From: Spirochaetales bacterium
GTDB taxonomy: Bacteria; Spirochaetota; Spirochaetia; SZUA-6; JAFGRV01
Direction: 5' to 3'
DNA length: 64,000 nt
NCBI GenBank assembly: GCA_016930085.1
Contig: JAFGHO010000117.1
Span: 1 to 64,000, forward strand
Shown here: one piece after another, positions 16,425-24,677 of the stretch
Position numbering within the stretch: position 1 is the first letter of the stretch
Layout of the letters: each line of letters begins with the position of its first letter
Made by a program: the position numbers and the translations under genes
The notes under the pieces: model-generated
Told to the model about the DNA's origin: nothing
Seen by the model: the letters and a program-made list of their open reading frames with translations, nothing else
Databases searched by the model: none

Positions 16425-17129
16425 TCACGATGCCAGGTACTTGTACCGCTGGGCCTGAAAGAGTTCGCCCGTGGGGCCGTTGTCTTCGAGAAGCGCGGGA
16501 ACGAGGGCGCCGGGAAGGACGGTCTCGACATCGAACCACGCGTCCGGCCCGCCGAGATCGGTCCTGAGCCAGCCGGGGTCGAGAAGGTTGACGAGGACAT
16601 TGTCGTCTTTCAATTCAAAGGCGATATCCTTCGAATACTTGTCGACCGCGGCCTTGCTGACGCTGTAGGGGGCGAGTTCCGGCTGGTCCTTGATCCCGGA
16701 AGTGAGGTTGACGATCCTTCCGTAGCCGCGTTTTTTCATGATCGGGGCAAAGACATTGCAGAGGCGGACAACCGCGTAAAGGTTGATCCGGAATACCCGC
16801 TTCCACTCCTCTTCCGGAATCTCCCATACCGCACCCCACGCACTCATCACCGCCGCGTTGTTGTAGAGGATATCCACCCCCCCGGTTTTTTTGATGATCG
16901 CATCCGTCAATGCCGCGATCTCGTCTTCTGAAGAGAGTTCGGCGGCAACGGCGGTTGTCTCGACGCCGAGTGTCTCAAGCTGCGAAACGGTCGCTTCGGT
17001 ATGCTCGATTTTTCTTCCGTGCACATACACGTTGCAGCCGAGCCGCCCGAGTCCGACGGCTATCTGTCGGCCGATGCCCCGGCTCGAACCGGTGACAAGC
17101 GCCCATTTGCCGGTGAGTTTTTTCATCAT
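16425..17129 (-). CDS. short-chain dehydrogenase/reductase (SDR)
   Basis: A 234-residue classical SDR with a Rossmann fold. It has the cofactor loop TGSSRGIG (13-20), the structural NNA motif, the catalytic Ser in NLTSG and the YSVSK Tyr/Lys pair. It would oxidise or reduce a carbonyl/alcohol with NAD(P) in the cytoplasm; the substrate cannot be read from sequence. The start at 17129 is chosen because GGAGGA lies 9 nt upstream, whereas the frame open to 17210 has no such site. It follows the M48 protease gene by 40 nt on the same strand, so the two may be one transcript. Confidence 0.9.
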   Translation of the reverse strand: MMKKLTGKWALVTGSSRGIGRQIAVGLGRLGCNVYVHGRKIEHTEATVSQLETLGVETTAVAAELSSEDEIAALTDAIIKKTGGVDILYNNAAVMSAWGAVWEIPEEEWKRVFRINLYAVVRLCNVFAPIMKKRGYGRIVNLTSGIKDQPELAPYSVSKAAVDKYSKDIAFELKDDNVLVNLLDPGWLRTDLGGPDAWFDVETVLPGALVPALLEDNGPTGELFQAQRYKYLAS

Positions 17130-17169
17130 GGATACATATCCTCCTTTTTCTGATACATCGGTGTAATAA

Positions 17170-18453
17170 TCATGAAGGTCGAACCGCTCCGATACCCTCT
17201 TTTTCTGCAAAGGCGTCGATCGCCCTGATACGTTCGAGCAACGTAGGGTGGGAATAGTGATAGAAACTGTAGAGGGGGTGAGGGGTAAGATTGCTCAGGT
17301 TTTCCCTGTGCAGGGTGAGGAGGGCGTTCTTGAACGGCCCCGGATTCCCGGTCGCGTTGACGGCAAACCGGTCCGCCTCATATTCGTATTTCCTTGACAG
17401 GAGGGAACCGAGCGGCGTGAGGAAAAAGGTAAAGGGTCCCGAACAGAAGATCAGCAGTACTAAAACCGTGTGGTAGCTGGGTCCCTCGAGCCCGAACGCC
17501 TGGAAAAAGGGCGCGAAATTGAGAAGAAGGCTGATGATCCAGAAACCGAGCAGGCTCCCGGCAAGGGAGAGAAAAAGTGTTTTTATGGTATGCCGGAGTT
17601 TCTCGTGCCCTATTTCGTGCCCGAGTACGGAAAGGAGTTCATCCTCCCCCATACTCTCGATAAGGGTGTCGAAAAGGACGATCCGTTTTACCTTACCCAT
17701 GCCGGTAAAATAGGCATTGCTGTGGGCGGAACGCTTGCTTCCGTCCATCATAAAAATTCCGCTTGTCCTGAAATCCAGTTTCTCCGCGAGTTCGAATATC
17801 CTGTCCCGGAGCCGGCCTTCCGGAAGGGGCGTGAACTTGTTGAACAAGGGGGCGATGACCGCCGGATAGATGAGGGTGAGAACGAACTGGATTATGGTAA
17901 AGGCGGCGAAAGCCGCGATCCACCAGAAATCCCCCGCCCTGTCCATGAAAAAAAAGAGAAGGTAGATCAGGGGTACAAAGATGACGAGTGACACAAAAAG
18001 GCCTTTGAGCATATCGAGAAAGAATAGTTTTTTCGTCATTCTGTTAAAGCCGAATCGTTCTTCGATAACGAACTGTCCGTAGAGAGAAAAAGGGAGTCCG
18101 AACAGCCTGAATGCTAAAGCGACTATAATGATAAAAAGAACACCGTGGGTATACGGTTCGATGTGCAATCCCTTGAGCCACGTCTCGACGACGCCCAGGC
18201 TGCCGGAAATAATAATCGCGAGAAGAAAGCCGGACGATGCCGTCTCGGAGAAAAGGGCGAACCGGGACCTCGTCAACGTATAATCGACGGATTTACGGTA
18301 TTCCTCCGGGGTGACGATTGCATCGACAAACCCGGGGACGGAGGTGCTGTGTTTTCGGACATGATTCATATTAAGCAATAAAAGCGCGGTCTCCCAGATG
18401 TATTGAAGGCCAAAAAGAACAAGGTAGAGAATGAGAATGAATCCGGCCGTCAT
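17170..18453 (-). CDS. M48 family CAAX-type membrane metalloprotease (Ste24-like)
   Basis: A 427-residue polytopic membrane protease. It has the zinc motif HEIGH (about 276-280) and the downstream Glu in a YEYEADRFA segment, with about six or seven hydrophobic helices. The length and the long N-terminal helical region match the Ste24/M48A group rather than HtpX (about 290). In bacteria such enzymes clear damaged or misfolded membrane proteins. The start at 18453 is supported by AAAGGAAAGAGG just upstream; the open frame reaches 18630 but that part is not protein-like. It is the first gene of a probable pair with the SDR. Confidence 0.92.
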   Translation of the reverse strand: MTAGFILILYLVLFGLQYIWETALLLLNMNHVRKHSTSVPGFVDAIVTPEEYRKSVDYTLTRSRFALFSETASSGFLLAIIISGSLGVVETWLKGLHIEPYTHGVLFIIIVALAFRLFGLPFSLYGQFVIEERFGFNRMTKKLFFLDMLKGLFVSLVIFVPLIYLLFFFMDRAGDFWWIAAFAAFTIIQFVLTLIYPAVIAPLFNKFTPLPEGRLRDRIFELAEKLDFRTSGIFMMDGSKRSAHSNAYFTGMGKVKRIVLFDTLIESMGEDELLSVLGHEIGHEKLRHTIKTLFLSLAGSLLGFWIISLLLNFAPFFQAFGLEGPSYHTVLVLLIFCSGPFTFFLTPLGSLLSRKYEYEADRFAVNATGNPGPFKNALLTLHRENLSNLTPHPLYSFYHYSHPTLLERIRAIDAFAEKEGIGAVRPS

Positions 18454-18676
18454 GGCAACCTCTCTTTCCTTTTTTATACAAGAAAACAATCTATGAAAAA
18501 ATCCCCGGATGGTCAAGAAGCCGGCCGCATCCGCCGATATGAACTTTTGATAAAATATTGGGGACAAAGTATTTTTTTTCTCTTTGAATATTGTTAAATT
18601 TATGGAAATCCGGGATGAAGTGGGATACATTGAGTGGCAATGCTGATTTTTTTTACCGATTTTACGCCAAAATAAT

Positions 18677-18704
18677 TTGAAAAATGGTTACCGGCTCATA
18701 TACT
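18677..18704 (+). promoter_or_regulatory. promoter of the CsgG/LPP20-like operon
   Basis: TTGAAA (18677-18682) and TATACT (18699-18704) are 16 nt apart. The leader of about 28 nt carries AAGGAGG (18725-18731), ideally placed for the ATG at 18739. Confidence 0.6.
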
Positions 18705-18738
18705 TATGTAGTGAAACACAACACAAGGAGGCAGTTAA

Positions 18739-20100
18739 ATGAGGAAAGGAAAATATATCGGTTTTCTTTTAATATTTATATGTTTCACTCTCTCTTTTAC
18801 CCATGCCCAGGAAGTATCGGAAAAACAGGATATTTCGATTTTTAATCTGAGTTATTATGCGTGGGACATCCCCGATGACGTGCTCGGAAGCATCGATTCC
18901 GAAATACGAAGCGTCTTCATCAATCTCGGCCGGTTCAACGTTCTCGAAGTCCGCAAACGCTTCGATGCAGACAGCGATCTGCAGTCATTCATCAATAGCA
19001 TACGGGAGTTCAAGGAGCAGAACGTGGAAATTCCCGAAGAAGTATCATACGGCCGTGTTATTTTCACCGAAGCGGACTTCCAGCAGCTTATTTCATCCTT
19101 TATCGTCATTCTCCCCGAAGTTACCTATTTCAATGTCATCAGGAAGGAAAAGGACAACGGTGAATTGAAAGAATACGAGGTCGAAATCAAAACTTCTTAT
19201 TCGATCCTCGACGCGAGTACAATGCAGGTGATAGCGAAACCGTCCGTATCCTCGAACGGAAGCGATAAAAACAGAAAGAGTGCTATTCAGGACGCGATCG
19301 AGGGAATCCCTCTGAATCTCGCTTTTGAAATCAAGAGTGTTTCGATTTTCACCCTCAAAACCGGCGTTCTCGAGGTGTATTCCGGGGGAGTGACGATCGA
19401 AAAGGGAAAGAATATGGGGATTCTGCCCGGCTTCGAGTTTGAAATCGTCAAGAAAGAAGAATTAAAGTCCGGTCTCGAACGCGAACGCCACGCCGGTCTC
19501 ATCCTGGTCAGATCCGTGTCCGAGGAGGTCTCAGAGGCCACTGTCCTTTACGGGCGGCCGGAGGAAAACGACCAGCTCCTTGAAGTGCCCCGTGTCGGCG
19601 GGGATATCATGGTGTACGGCCACGTGCTTTGGGATGTCCTCAGCAAGAGTACGGAAGAAGATCTGCCGCTCAGCTTCGTCCTCGGGTTCAAGGCGACATG
19701 GAGTCTGGGATTGTACGCGGTAAAACCACTCGTCTTTTTTGAAATACCGTTCGCGAAACTGTCGAAAAACGAGGTCGTCGAACTGATAACATTGTTGTAC
19801 GGTTTTCCCGGCAATGTCTTTATCGGGGCGGAGTTCAATCTCTATATGGGCCGGCTGCAGATATCGCCGACAATCGCGGGCGGTCTTGGATTTTACTATC
19901 CGTGGGAAGAAGGGGATGAAGACGACAAATTCCTGAGTCACCTGGGATTCAAGGCCATGCTGGGCATCAATTATCTCTTTTCCCGGGACGCGAAGTTCAC
20001 GTTAGAGGCGGGGTACCAGCATATGTTTCCCATTTACCCGAGTTTTTTCAACGACTACGGCGGGGTTCTTCTCGGCTGCGGGGTCGTCTTTAAATTATAA
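18739..20100 (+). CDS. CsgG/FlgT-like outer-membrane protein
   Basis: A 453-residue exported protein with a signal peptide (1-23, cleavage after THA). Residues 25-200 resemble CsgG/LpoB-type periplasmic domains. Residues 215-300 resemble the FlgT C-terminal SH3-like domain (GVTIEKGKNMGILPGFEFEIV...AGLILVRSV). The remainder (310-453) alternates short amphipathic strands and turns and ends in VVFKL, as in a small outer-membrane barrel. Function is not known. It leads a run of four envelope genes, the next starting 12 nt after its stop. The domain calls come from pattern recognition and are moderate. Confidence 0.7.
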   Translation: MRKGKYIGFLLIFICFTLSFTHAQEVSEKQDISIFNLSYYAWDIPDDVLGSIDSEIRSVFINLGRFNVLEVRKRFDADSDLQSFINSIREFKEQNVEIPEEVSYGRVIFTEADFQQLISSFIVILPEVTYFNVIRKEKDNGELKEYEVEIKTSYSILDASTMQVIAKPSVSSNGSDKNRKSAIQDAIEGIPLNLAFEIKSVSIFTLKTGVLEVYSGGVTIEKGKNMGILPGFEFEIVKKEELKSGLERERHAGLILVRSVSEEVSEATVLYGRPEENDQLLEVPRVGGDIMVYGHVLWDVLSKSTEEDLPLSFVLGFKATWSLGLYAVKPLVFFEIPFAKLSKNEVVELITLLYGFPGNVFIGAEFNLYMGRLQISPTIAGGLGFYYPWEEGDEDDKFLSHLGFKAMLGINYLFSRDAKFTLEAGYQHMFPIYPSFFNDYGGVLLGCGVVFKL

Positions 20101-20112
20101 GGGAGGCAATTA

Positions 20113-21468
20113 ATGATCAAACGAACGGCATATATTATCGCGTTGACGGGCATTCTCGTCTTAGCCCTGTCTTGCGTTTCACAGCCGCCCTCTTCCAGAA
20201 AGGCTTCCGGAAAGGAGAAAACGGGTACGGAGGCGAAGCTTCCCGCCCTGCCGGAAGAGAAAGAGTATTCGGGTGGGGGAAAAAGCGAATCGCTGGGCGA
20301 GGCGATGCGCCTTTCAAAAGCGGAAGCGGTCAAACAGGGGGTCATCGAGATCATCGGTGCGAAAAAGGAATCCGACAACAAGGGAAAACTCGAAGAGATC
20401 ATTTACAATTCCCGCAATGTGGGTGATTTCGCTGAAATGATCGAACGCACCCGCAAGGACAAGGTGGACGATGAGTATGTCTATGAAGCGCTGTACATGG
20501 TCAATCTGGCGAAACTCACCGGCACCCTGAAAGCCCACGGCATCATTGAAGGGGTAAAGGCCTCCGAAGAATCGGTCATCGCGATAGGCGACGATGAGGA
20601 TGAAGGTGAGGCAGATGAAGAGGACGAGGGTGAGGTGACGGATGAGGAAGTATACGGCGAACTCACCCGCGAAGAGGAAAAATATATCAAGCGGTACGTC
20701 GACAAAATGACCTTCCTGGTCTTTTTCGCAGAAGGGGTGACCGAGGATCCCTACTATATCAAGGGCGCGATCACCCTCGCCAACGATTATCTCATCTCGA
20801 ACGGAAGAACCGCGATCGACTTCGCGACAGCGGAAAAACTGAAAGAGGACAATATCATGGTCTATGAAGAAGAGACCGGGGGGTCCATATCGATCATCCA
20901 GTGGATCGCGCAGCAGCTGAATGCCGATGTCTATATCGAGTTCGACGGAAAAACCGAAGGCAGATCGGAGGCGGGCGGGAAATACTACGGTACGGCGAAT
21001 GTCCAGATGAAGGCATACGAGGCGTCGACCGGTGAGCTTGTCGGGTCGGTCGCCTATAACCAGCACGGGACCAACGCGTCCTTCAGCAAGGTATCGGAGG
21101 AGGCGGCCCGGCTATCCTCGATCCAGGCCGTCGTCTACTCGAAGATAATGCCGCAGCTCTTCGAACAGATCAACAAGAATATGATGGACAAAATAAAGAA
21201 ACTCGGTATCAGATATGAAATCGTCATACAGCAGCCGCCGAACGACAGGATTATGAGCAAACTCTGGAAAAAAATCGGTGACGATATCAAATCGTACGAT
21301 CTGCTTTATCAGACGGAAGACGAGTTCAAGTACGCGGTCTATTTTATCGGCGACATCGAGGATCTCAAAAACGTGTTTTACGACGCATCGGAAACCATTT
21401 CCGAACTGGAGGAAATGTACGCGGTGCTCGCACGGGGTAAAACGATTACCTTTAATTCAGGATTATAG
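20113..21468 (+). CDS. lipoprotein with LPP20/FlgT-like and CsgG-like regions
   Basis: A 451-residue lipoprotein with lipobox ALSC (Cys 21). Residues 55-145 have the alternating alanine-rich helix of LPP20/FlgT N-terminal domains (SLGEAMRLSKAEAVKQG). An acidic stretch (155-180) follows. The region 195-350 resembles CsgG-type folds, ending with the self-explanatory SVAYNQHGTNASFSK segment. It would sit in a membrane leaflet facing the periplasm or the surface. GGGAGG precedes the ATG, and the gene is 12 nt from its upstream partner. I know of no experimentally defined homologue. Confidence 0.75.
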   Translation: MIKRTAYIIALTGILVLALSCVSQPPSSRKASGKEKTGTEAKLPALPEEKEYSGGGKSESLGEAMRLSKAEAVKQGVIEIIGAKKESDNKGKLEEIIYNSRNVGDFAEMIERTRKDKVDDEYVYEALYMVNLAKLTGTLKAHGIIEGVKASEESVIAIGDDEDEGEADEEDEGEVTDEEVYGELTREEEKYIKRYVDKMTFLVFFAEGVTEDPYYIKGAITLANDYLISNGRTAIDFATAEKLKEDNIMVYEEETGGSISIIQWIAQQLNADVYIEFDGKTEGRSEAGGKYYGTANVQMKAYEASTGELVGSVAYNQHGTNASFSKVSEEAARLSSIQAVVYSKIMPQLFEQINKNMMDKIKKLGIRYEIVIQQPPNDRIMSKLWKKIGDDIKSYDLLYQTEDEFKYAVYFIGDIEDLKNVFYDASETISELEEMYAVLARGKTITFNSGL

Positions 21469-21623
21469 GAGGCGTTGCCTCTCAAGATAGAGGGGGTTAT
21501 CGGGATGAATGCCTGAGGCGGTTTTCGAAAGAAAATTGTCGCGTTCAACGGTATCCGGCATCATCGCGGTTGTGCCCTCACGATCATTTTTCCATGTATC
21601 ACCATGATAGAGGAGGATTACAA

Positions 21624-22289
21624 ATGAACAAAATATTACATGTTTTGATCGTCGCGGCATTGGTTTTTGCCGTGCTCGGTTGTACAAGCACAAAAGCAAA
21701 GGGCACCGATGACAAGGGCGGCTCCACGTCAAAACCGACACCCGCCCCGCCGCCGCCGCCCCAGATTATCGAACACAAGACAAGTGATTTCGGCGGTGAA
21801 GTGCCGGAATGGGTGGATATGACCTCATCCGAACTCGAAGCCATGCCGAAATACGACGGCTATTATGTCTTTATCGAGGACCATTCGGGCCAGTCGCGTG
21901 AAGGAATCGAGATGTGGGCGAGAGAGTTCTCCGCTGCCGATGCCCTCGCGAGTTTCATCAAAACCAAGGTACAGTCGAAGTTCGTCGGCGCCGCGGCCGG
22001 AGACAAGGATTTTATCGAAACCTACATGGAGCAGGTGGTAAAGAACGTGTCACAGGGCGAGTTCTCGGGCTTCAGGGAAGAGGAAAAGTTCTGGGTGCGG
22101 AAACGCTATTTCGATCAGGACGGCAATGTCGATCATGAGGAATACCGTTACCTCTTTCTCTTCACGATCCCGAAAAAATCTTTGAGTGATGCGGTAAAAC
22201 GTGCTTATGATGGAGCGAAACCGGAGACGGAAGAAGAGAAAAGCGCGAAAGACAGGGTCATGGAAGCCTGGGGAGATTCTCTGGACTGA
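21624..22289 (+). CDS. small LPP20-like lipoprotein
   Basis: A 221-residue lipoprotein with lipobox VLGC (Cys 20) and a proline-rich spacer (36-50). The globular part begins GGEVPEWVDMTS, the 'PxW' opening seen in LPP20-family lipoproteins, and has a helix with regular alanines (EFSAADALASFIKTKVQ). The start at 21624 is set by AGGAGG at 21611-21616; the frame is open to 21570 but without a site. About 155 nt separate it from the previous gene, and a strong terminator-like hairpin follows it. It probably works with the other three operon products in the envelope. Confidence 0.8.
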   Translation: MNKILHVLIVAALVFAVLGCTSTKAKGTDDKGGSTSKPTPAPPPPPQIIEHKTSDFGGEVPEWVDMTSSELEAMPKYDGYYVFIEDHSGQSREGIEMWAREFSAADALASFIKTKVQSKFVGAAAGDKDFIETYMEQVVKNVSQGEFSGFREEEKFWVRKRYFDQDGNVDHEEYRYLFLFTIPKKSLSDAVKRAYDGAKPETEEEKSAKDRVMEAWGDSLD

Positions 22290-22312
22290 AAAAATTCGAA
22301 ATAAAACGAAGA

Positions 22313-22348
22313 GTACCCGGGGACGCGGTTCCCGGGTACATTTTTTTT
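22313..22348 (+). terminator. intrinsic terminator inside the CsgG/LPP20-like operon
   Basis: GTACCCGGG (22313-22321) pairs perfectly with CCCGGGTAC (22331-22339) around a 9-nt loop, and eight T follow (22341-22348). The ribosome-binding site of the next gene (GAGGAGG, 22349-22355) begins directly after the T-run, so read-through would be needed for that gene or it has its own start. Confidence 0.75.
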
Positions 22349-22363
22349 GAGGAGGTAAAAAAA

Positions 22364-23875
22364 ATGACAAAATGTACTTTTACGGCTGTTTTTGGAATTG
22401 TCATATGCCTGTTTATCGTCCTCGCAGGTTGTGTCAGCTCTTCGCCGTCAAAGGAGAATGCGGGAAAGACGGCCGCCAAATCGGCCCCGGACTGGTTCTT
22501 CAATCCCCCGAAAGACGATGCGAAAAACAAGTACTTCATCGGCTCCGGTTCGAGTGAAACGGGAGATATTTCTGCGGCCGAAGACAATGCGATCCGGGAT
22601 CTCATGGATCAGATCATCATGTACATCGGCGTACAGGTAACATCGGATACCACCTCGACCGCCGTTGCTTCCCTCGACGATTTTGAGTCCGATATCAGAC
22701 AGACGGTAAAGGTTAAAGGAAGCGCGAGAGTCACGGGTTTCGAGATCAAGGAAAAACTTCCGCATGAAAAAGACGGCAAGCTCACCATGTATATCCTTGC
22801 CGCATACAACAAGATAGAGCTGGAAAAGGAGCGGGAACGGATTCGAAAGATATTCGAGGAACAATACGAAGCCATCTCGGGACCGGAAGCGGAAGGCGAA
22901 CGGCTCGCCGGAAGCGGAAAATATTACGAGGCCGCGATCAAATTCATGGAAGCGGCCGGGGCAGCGGCATCCTCGAAAGTGGAAAACGCCGAAATCAAGT
23001 TTGAACGGAATATCAACAAGGCAAAATCGGCTGTCGAAAAGATAAACCTCATCAAGCTCAACGACAACATCACCGGCCTCGCGGGCCAGAGTCTTCCTGA
23101 ACCCTTTATGCTCAAGGTCACCTCCGGTGCGTCCGAAGATTCGCCCGGCATTCCGGATGTGGTTCTCGATGTGGGGTACACGGAAATCAATAATGCGGGT
23201 AAAACCAGATACAAATCACAGAAAATGAAAACCGATGAAAACGGCATCTGTTCGTTCGAACACCCGATCCCCGATTTCGTCGGAGCCGCCGATGTAAAAA
23301 TGTCCCTTGATTTCGATTCGTACATGGAACCCCTCTGGGACACACCGTCCGAATTCAGCGAAATGGTCGACGGTCTCGACAGCCTTATCATTTCCAAAAA
23401 AGCGACATTCGCGTTCGCGGTTGAATCGAACGCAAAAAACATCGATACGGGAATCGTTATTCTGGATATCGACGTCGATGCCGAAGCTGTGAAAAAAACG
23501 GAAACCGCTTCATCACTGTTGGGAACACTGACCGACGAACGATTCAAAATACGGCTTCTGAACCTTAATCCGGGCGATCTCAAAGATAAAAGCGATTACG
23601 ATATTATCGCCATACTCTCGAACAAGTACGCATCCCAGGTGAAGCGTGCTGTTTTCGGGACGGCGCGTGTGTTGAGTTTCTCTGAAAAAAGCGGAAAAAC
23701 ATTTGCAAAATGTTCCGCCACCATCCAGGTTGTCGATCTTGAGTCCGGGGAAATTCTCCTTACCGTGGTGAAAACGGTAAACGCAATGGGCTCGGATGAA
23801 AAAACGGCCCAGTCGGACGGATTCAGGAGACTCGGTGAAGAAATCGGCAAAGAAATTAAGAACAAACTGAGATAA
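22364..23875 (+). CDS. LPP20-domain lipoprotein with CsgG-like C-terminus
   Basis: A 503-residue lipoprotein with lipobox LAGC (Cys 23). Residues 42-165 form a clear LPP20 domain (APDWFFNPPKDD, then YFIGSGSSETG and an alanine-spaced helix). About 175-235 is helical and may be a TPR-like or coiled segment, 240-345 is strand-rich, and 360-503 resembles a CsgG-type domain (YDIIAILSNKYASQ...VVDLESGEILLTVVKT). It is last in the envelope operon and lies immediately behind an intrinsic terminator. GAGGAGG precedes the ATG. A role in stabilising or building a surface structure is a guess from the family. Confidence 0.78.
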   Translation: MTKCTFTAVFGIVICLFIVLAGCVSSSPSKENAGKTAAKSAPDWFFNPPKDDAKNKYFIGSGSSETGDISAAEDNAIRDLMDQIIMYIGVQVTSDTTSTAVASLDDFESDIRQTVKVKGSARVTGFEIKEKLPHEKDGKLTMYILAAYNKIELEKERERIRKIFEEQYEAISGPEAEGERLAGSGKYYEAAIKFMEAAGAAASSKVENAEIKFERNINKAKSAVEKINLIKLNDNITGLAGQSLPEPFMLKVTSGASEDSPGIPDVVLDVGYTEINNAGKTRYKSQKMKTDENGICSFEHPIPDFVGAADVKMSLDFDSYMEPLWDTPSEFSEMVDGLDSLIISKKATFAFAVESNAKNIDTGIVILDIDVDAEAVKKTETASSLLGTLTDERFKIRLLNLNPGDLKDKSDYDIIAILSNKYASQVKRAVFGTARVLSFSEKSGKTFAKCSATIQVVDLESGEILLTVVKTVNAMGSDEKTAQSDGFRRLGEEIGKEIKNKLR

Positions 23876-23902
23876 AAAAACCCCCCTCAAAACAAAGGGG
23901 GG
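23874..23902 (-). terminator. terminator for the coiled-coil gene on the minus strand
   Basis: CCCCCCT and AGGGGGG form a 7-bp stem (23881-23902). On the minus strand it is followed by a run of seven T (23880-23874). It sits just after the stop of the converging plus-strand lipoprotein gene and could partly stop that transcript too, although no T-run follows on the plus strand. Confidence 0.6.
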
Positions 23903-23908
23903 ATCGCT

Positions 23909-23970
23909 ATCGGGAATCCGGGTGACACACCCCGGCGTTATATAAGGATGTGCAGCCGCCGGTCCCCGAT
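23909..23970. other. nested inverted repeats, possible structured RNA element
   Basis: ATCGGG (23909-23914) can pair with CCCGAT (23965-23970). Inside it, CGGCG (23933-23937) can pair with CGCCG (23957-23961), and GGGTG-ACA-CACCC (23920-23932) forms its own hairpin. It lies in the tail between two converging genes. It may be a 3'-end structure of one transcript; no RNA family was recognised. Confidence 0.35.
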
Positions 23971-23996
23971 GAGATTGTGCGTTTGTGGTCTCGAAC

Positions 23997-24524
23997 CTAA
24001 GTCGATTCGGAATCTTTCATTTTCTGCTTTAATTTTTCAAGTTCGTTCAATGCATCCTCTTCCCTGAATTTTTCCGCCACCTCGTCTCTTTCCCCGGTAA
24101 TCATATCGAGTTCGGCCTGAAGCTGTTCGGCATCGACGGAAGGGACAAATCCGGCCTTCAGTTTTTTCAGGTTCTCGATGAGTGTTTTCGTCTTTGCGGC
24201 AAGATCATATTCTTCCGTCCGTAGTCTTTCCAGGCTATCCGAGATCTCTTTCACTTTCATATCCGCAGCGCTTCGCAAATCCGGGCGGCCCCTCTCCGCC
24301 GCGAAGGAAACCCGCTGCTGCCATAATTCAAGTTCCGCCGCCGTTTCCTTCATTTTCTGTTGTGTCTGTTTCAGGGTCGTAATATATGCCATGACATACT
24401 CCCTCGCAGATGCCACATCCATGCCTGAAAGATCGGTCTCGTCGCGAAAGTCGCCGTCACCGTTATATTTTGAATGGGACGTATCGTTTCCGCCGCCACT
24501 ACCGAAATCATTACTGTCACTCAT
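23997..24524 (-). CDS. coiled-coil protein of unknown function
   Basis: A 175-residue acidic, soluble protein. After a Gly/Ser/Asn/Asp-rich N-terminus (1-35) it is almost entirely helical with heptad-like spacing (about 40-175). One stretch (ELELWQQRVSFAAERGRPDL) has a weak likeness to the PspA/IM30 'W..R...A...G..DL' pattern, not enough to assign it. No signal peptide or membrane segment is seen. The start at 24524 is set by AAGGAG about 9 nt upstream. It has its own consensus promoter, divergent from the dockerin-CBM gene, and a terminator. Confidence 0.75.
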   Translation of the reverse strand: MSDSNDFGSGGGNDTSHSKYNGDGDFRDETDLSGMDVASAREYVMAYITTLKQTQQKMKETAAELELWQQRVSFAAERGRPDLRSAADMKVKEISDSLERLRTEEYDLAAKTKTLIENLKKLKAGFVPSVDAEQLQAELDMITGERDEVAEKFREEDALNELEKLKQKMKDSEST

Positions 24525-24566
24525 GATATTGACTCCTTGATTTTTTATAAAATACAGCGTATAAAA

Positions 24567-24595
24567 AGTATAGTTGACATGAGGGTAAAAATCAA
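24567..24595 (-). promoter_or_regulatory. promoter of the coiled-coil gene
   Basis: On the minus strand TTGATT (24595-24590) is followed after 17 nt by TATACT (24572-24567). The leader is about 37 nt and includes AAGGAG before the ATG at 24524. Confidence 0.6.
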
Positions 24596-24603
24596 CCGGT
24601 TTA

Positions 24604-24632
24604 TTGCCCTTGTTATATATGTTTACTATAAA
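24604..24632 (+). promoter_or_regulatory. promoter of the dockerin-CBM gene
   Basis: TTGCCC (24604-24609) and TATAAA (24627-24632) are 17 nt apart. It is back-to-back with the minus-strand promoter at 24567-24595, with only 8 nt between the two -35 boxes, so both could share regulation. Confidence 0.5.
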
Positions 24633-24677
24633 ATCGAATGGTATCATTCGTAAGCCAAAATACATAAGGGGGAGAAA

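Noticed and set aside
20314-21066. 250-codon minus-strand frame opposite a lipoprotein gene
   Set aside because: Antisense to a gene with a clear lipobox, operon position and SD site.
23980-24000. GGTCTCGAACC, like a tRNA T-arm
   Set aside because: No matching acceptor, D-arm or anticodon arm could be folded around it.
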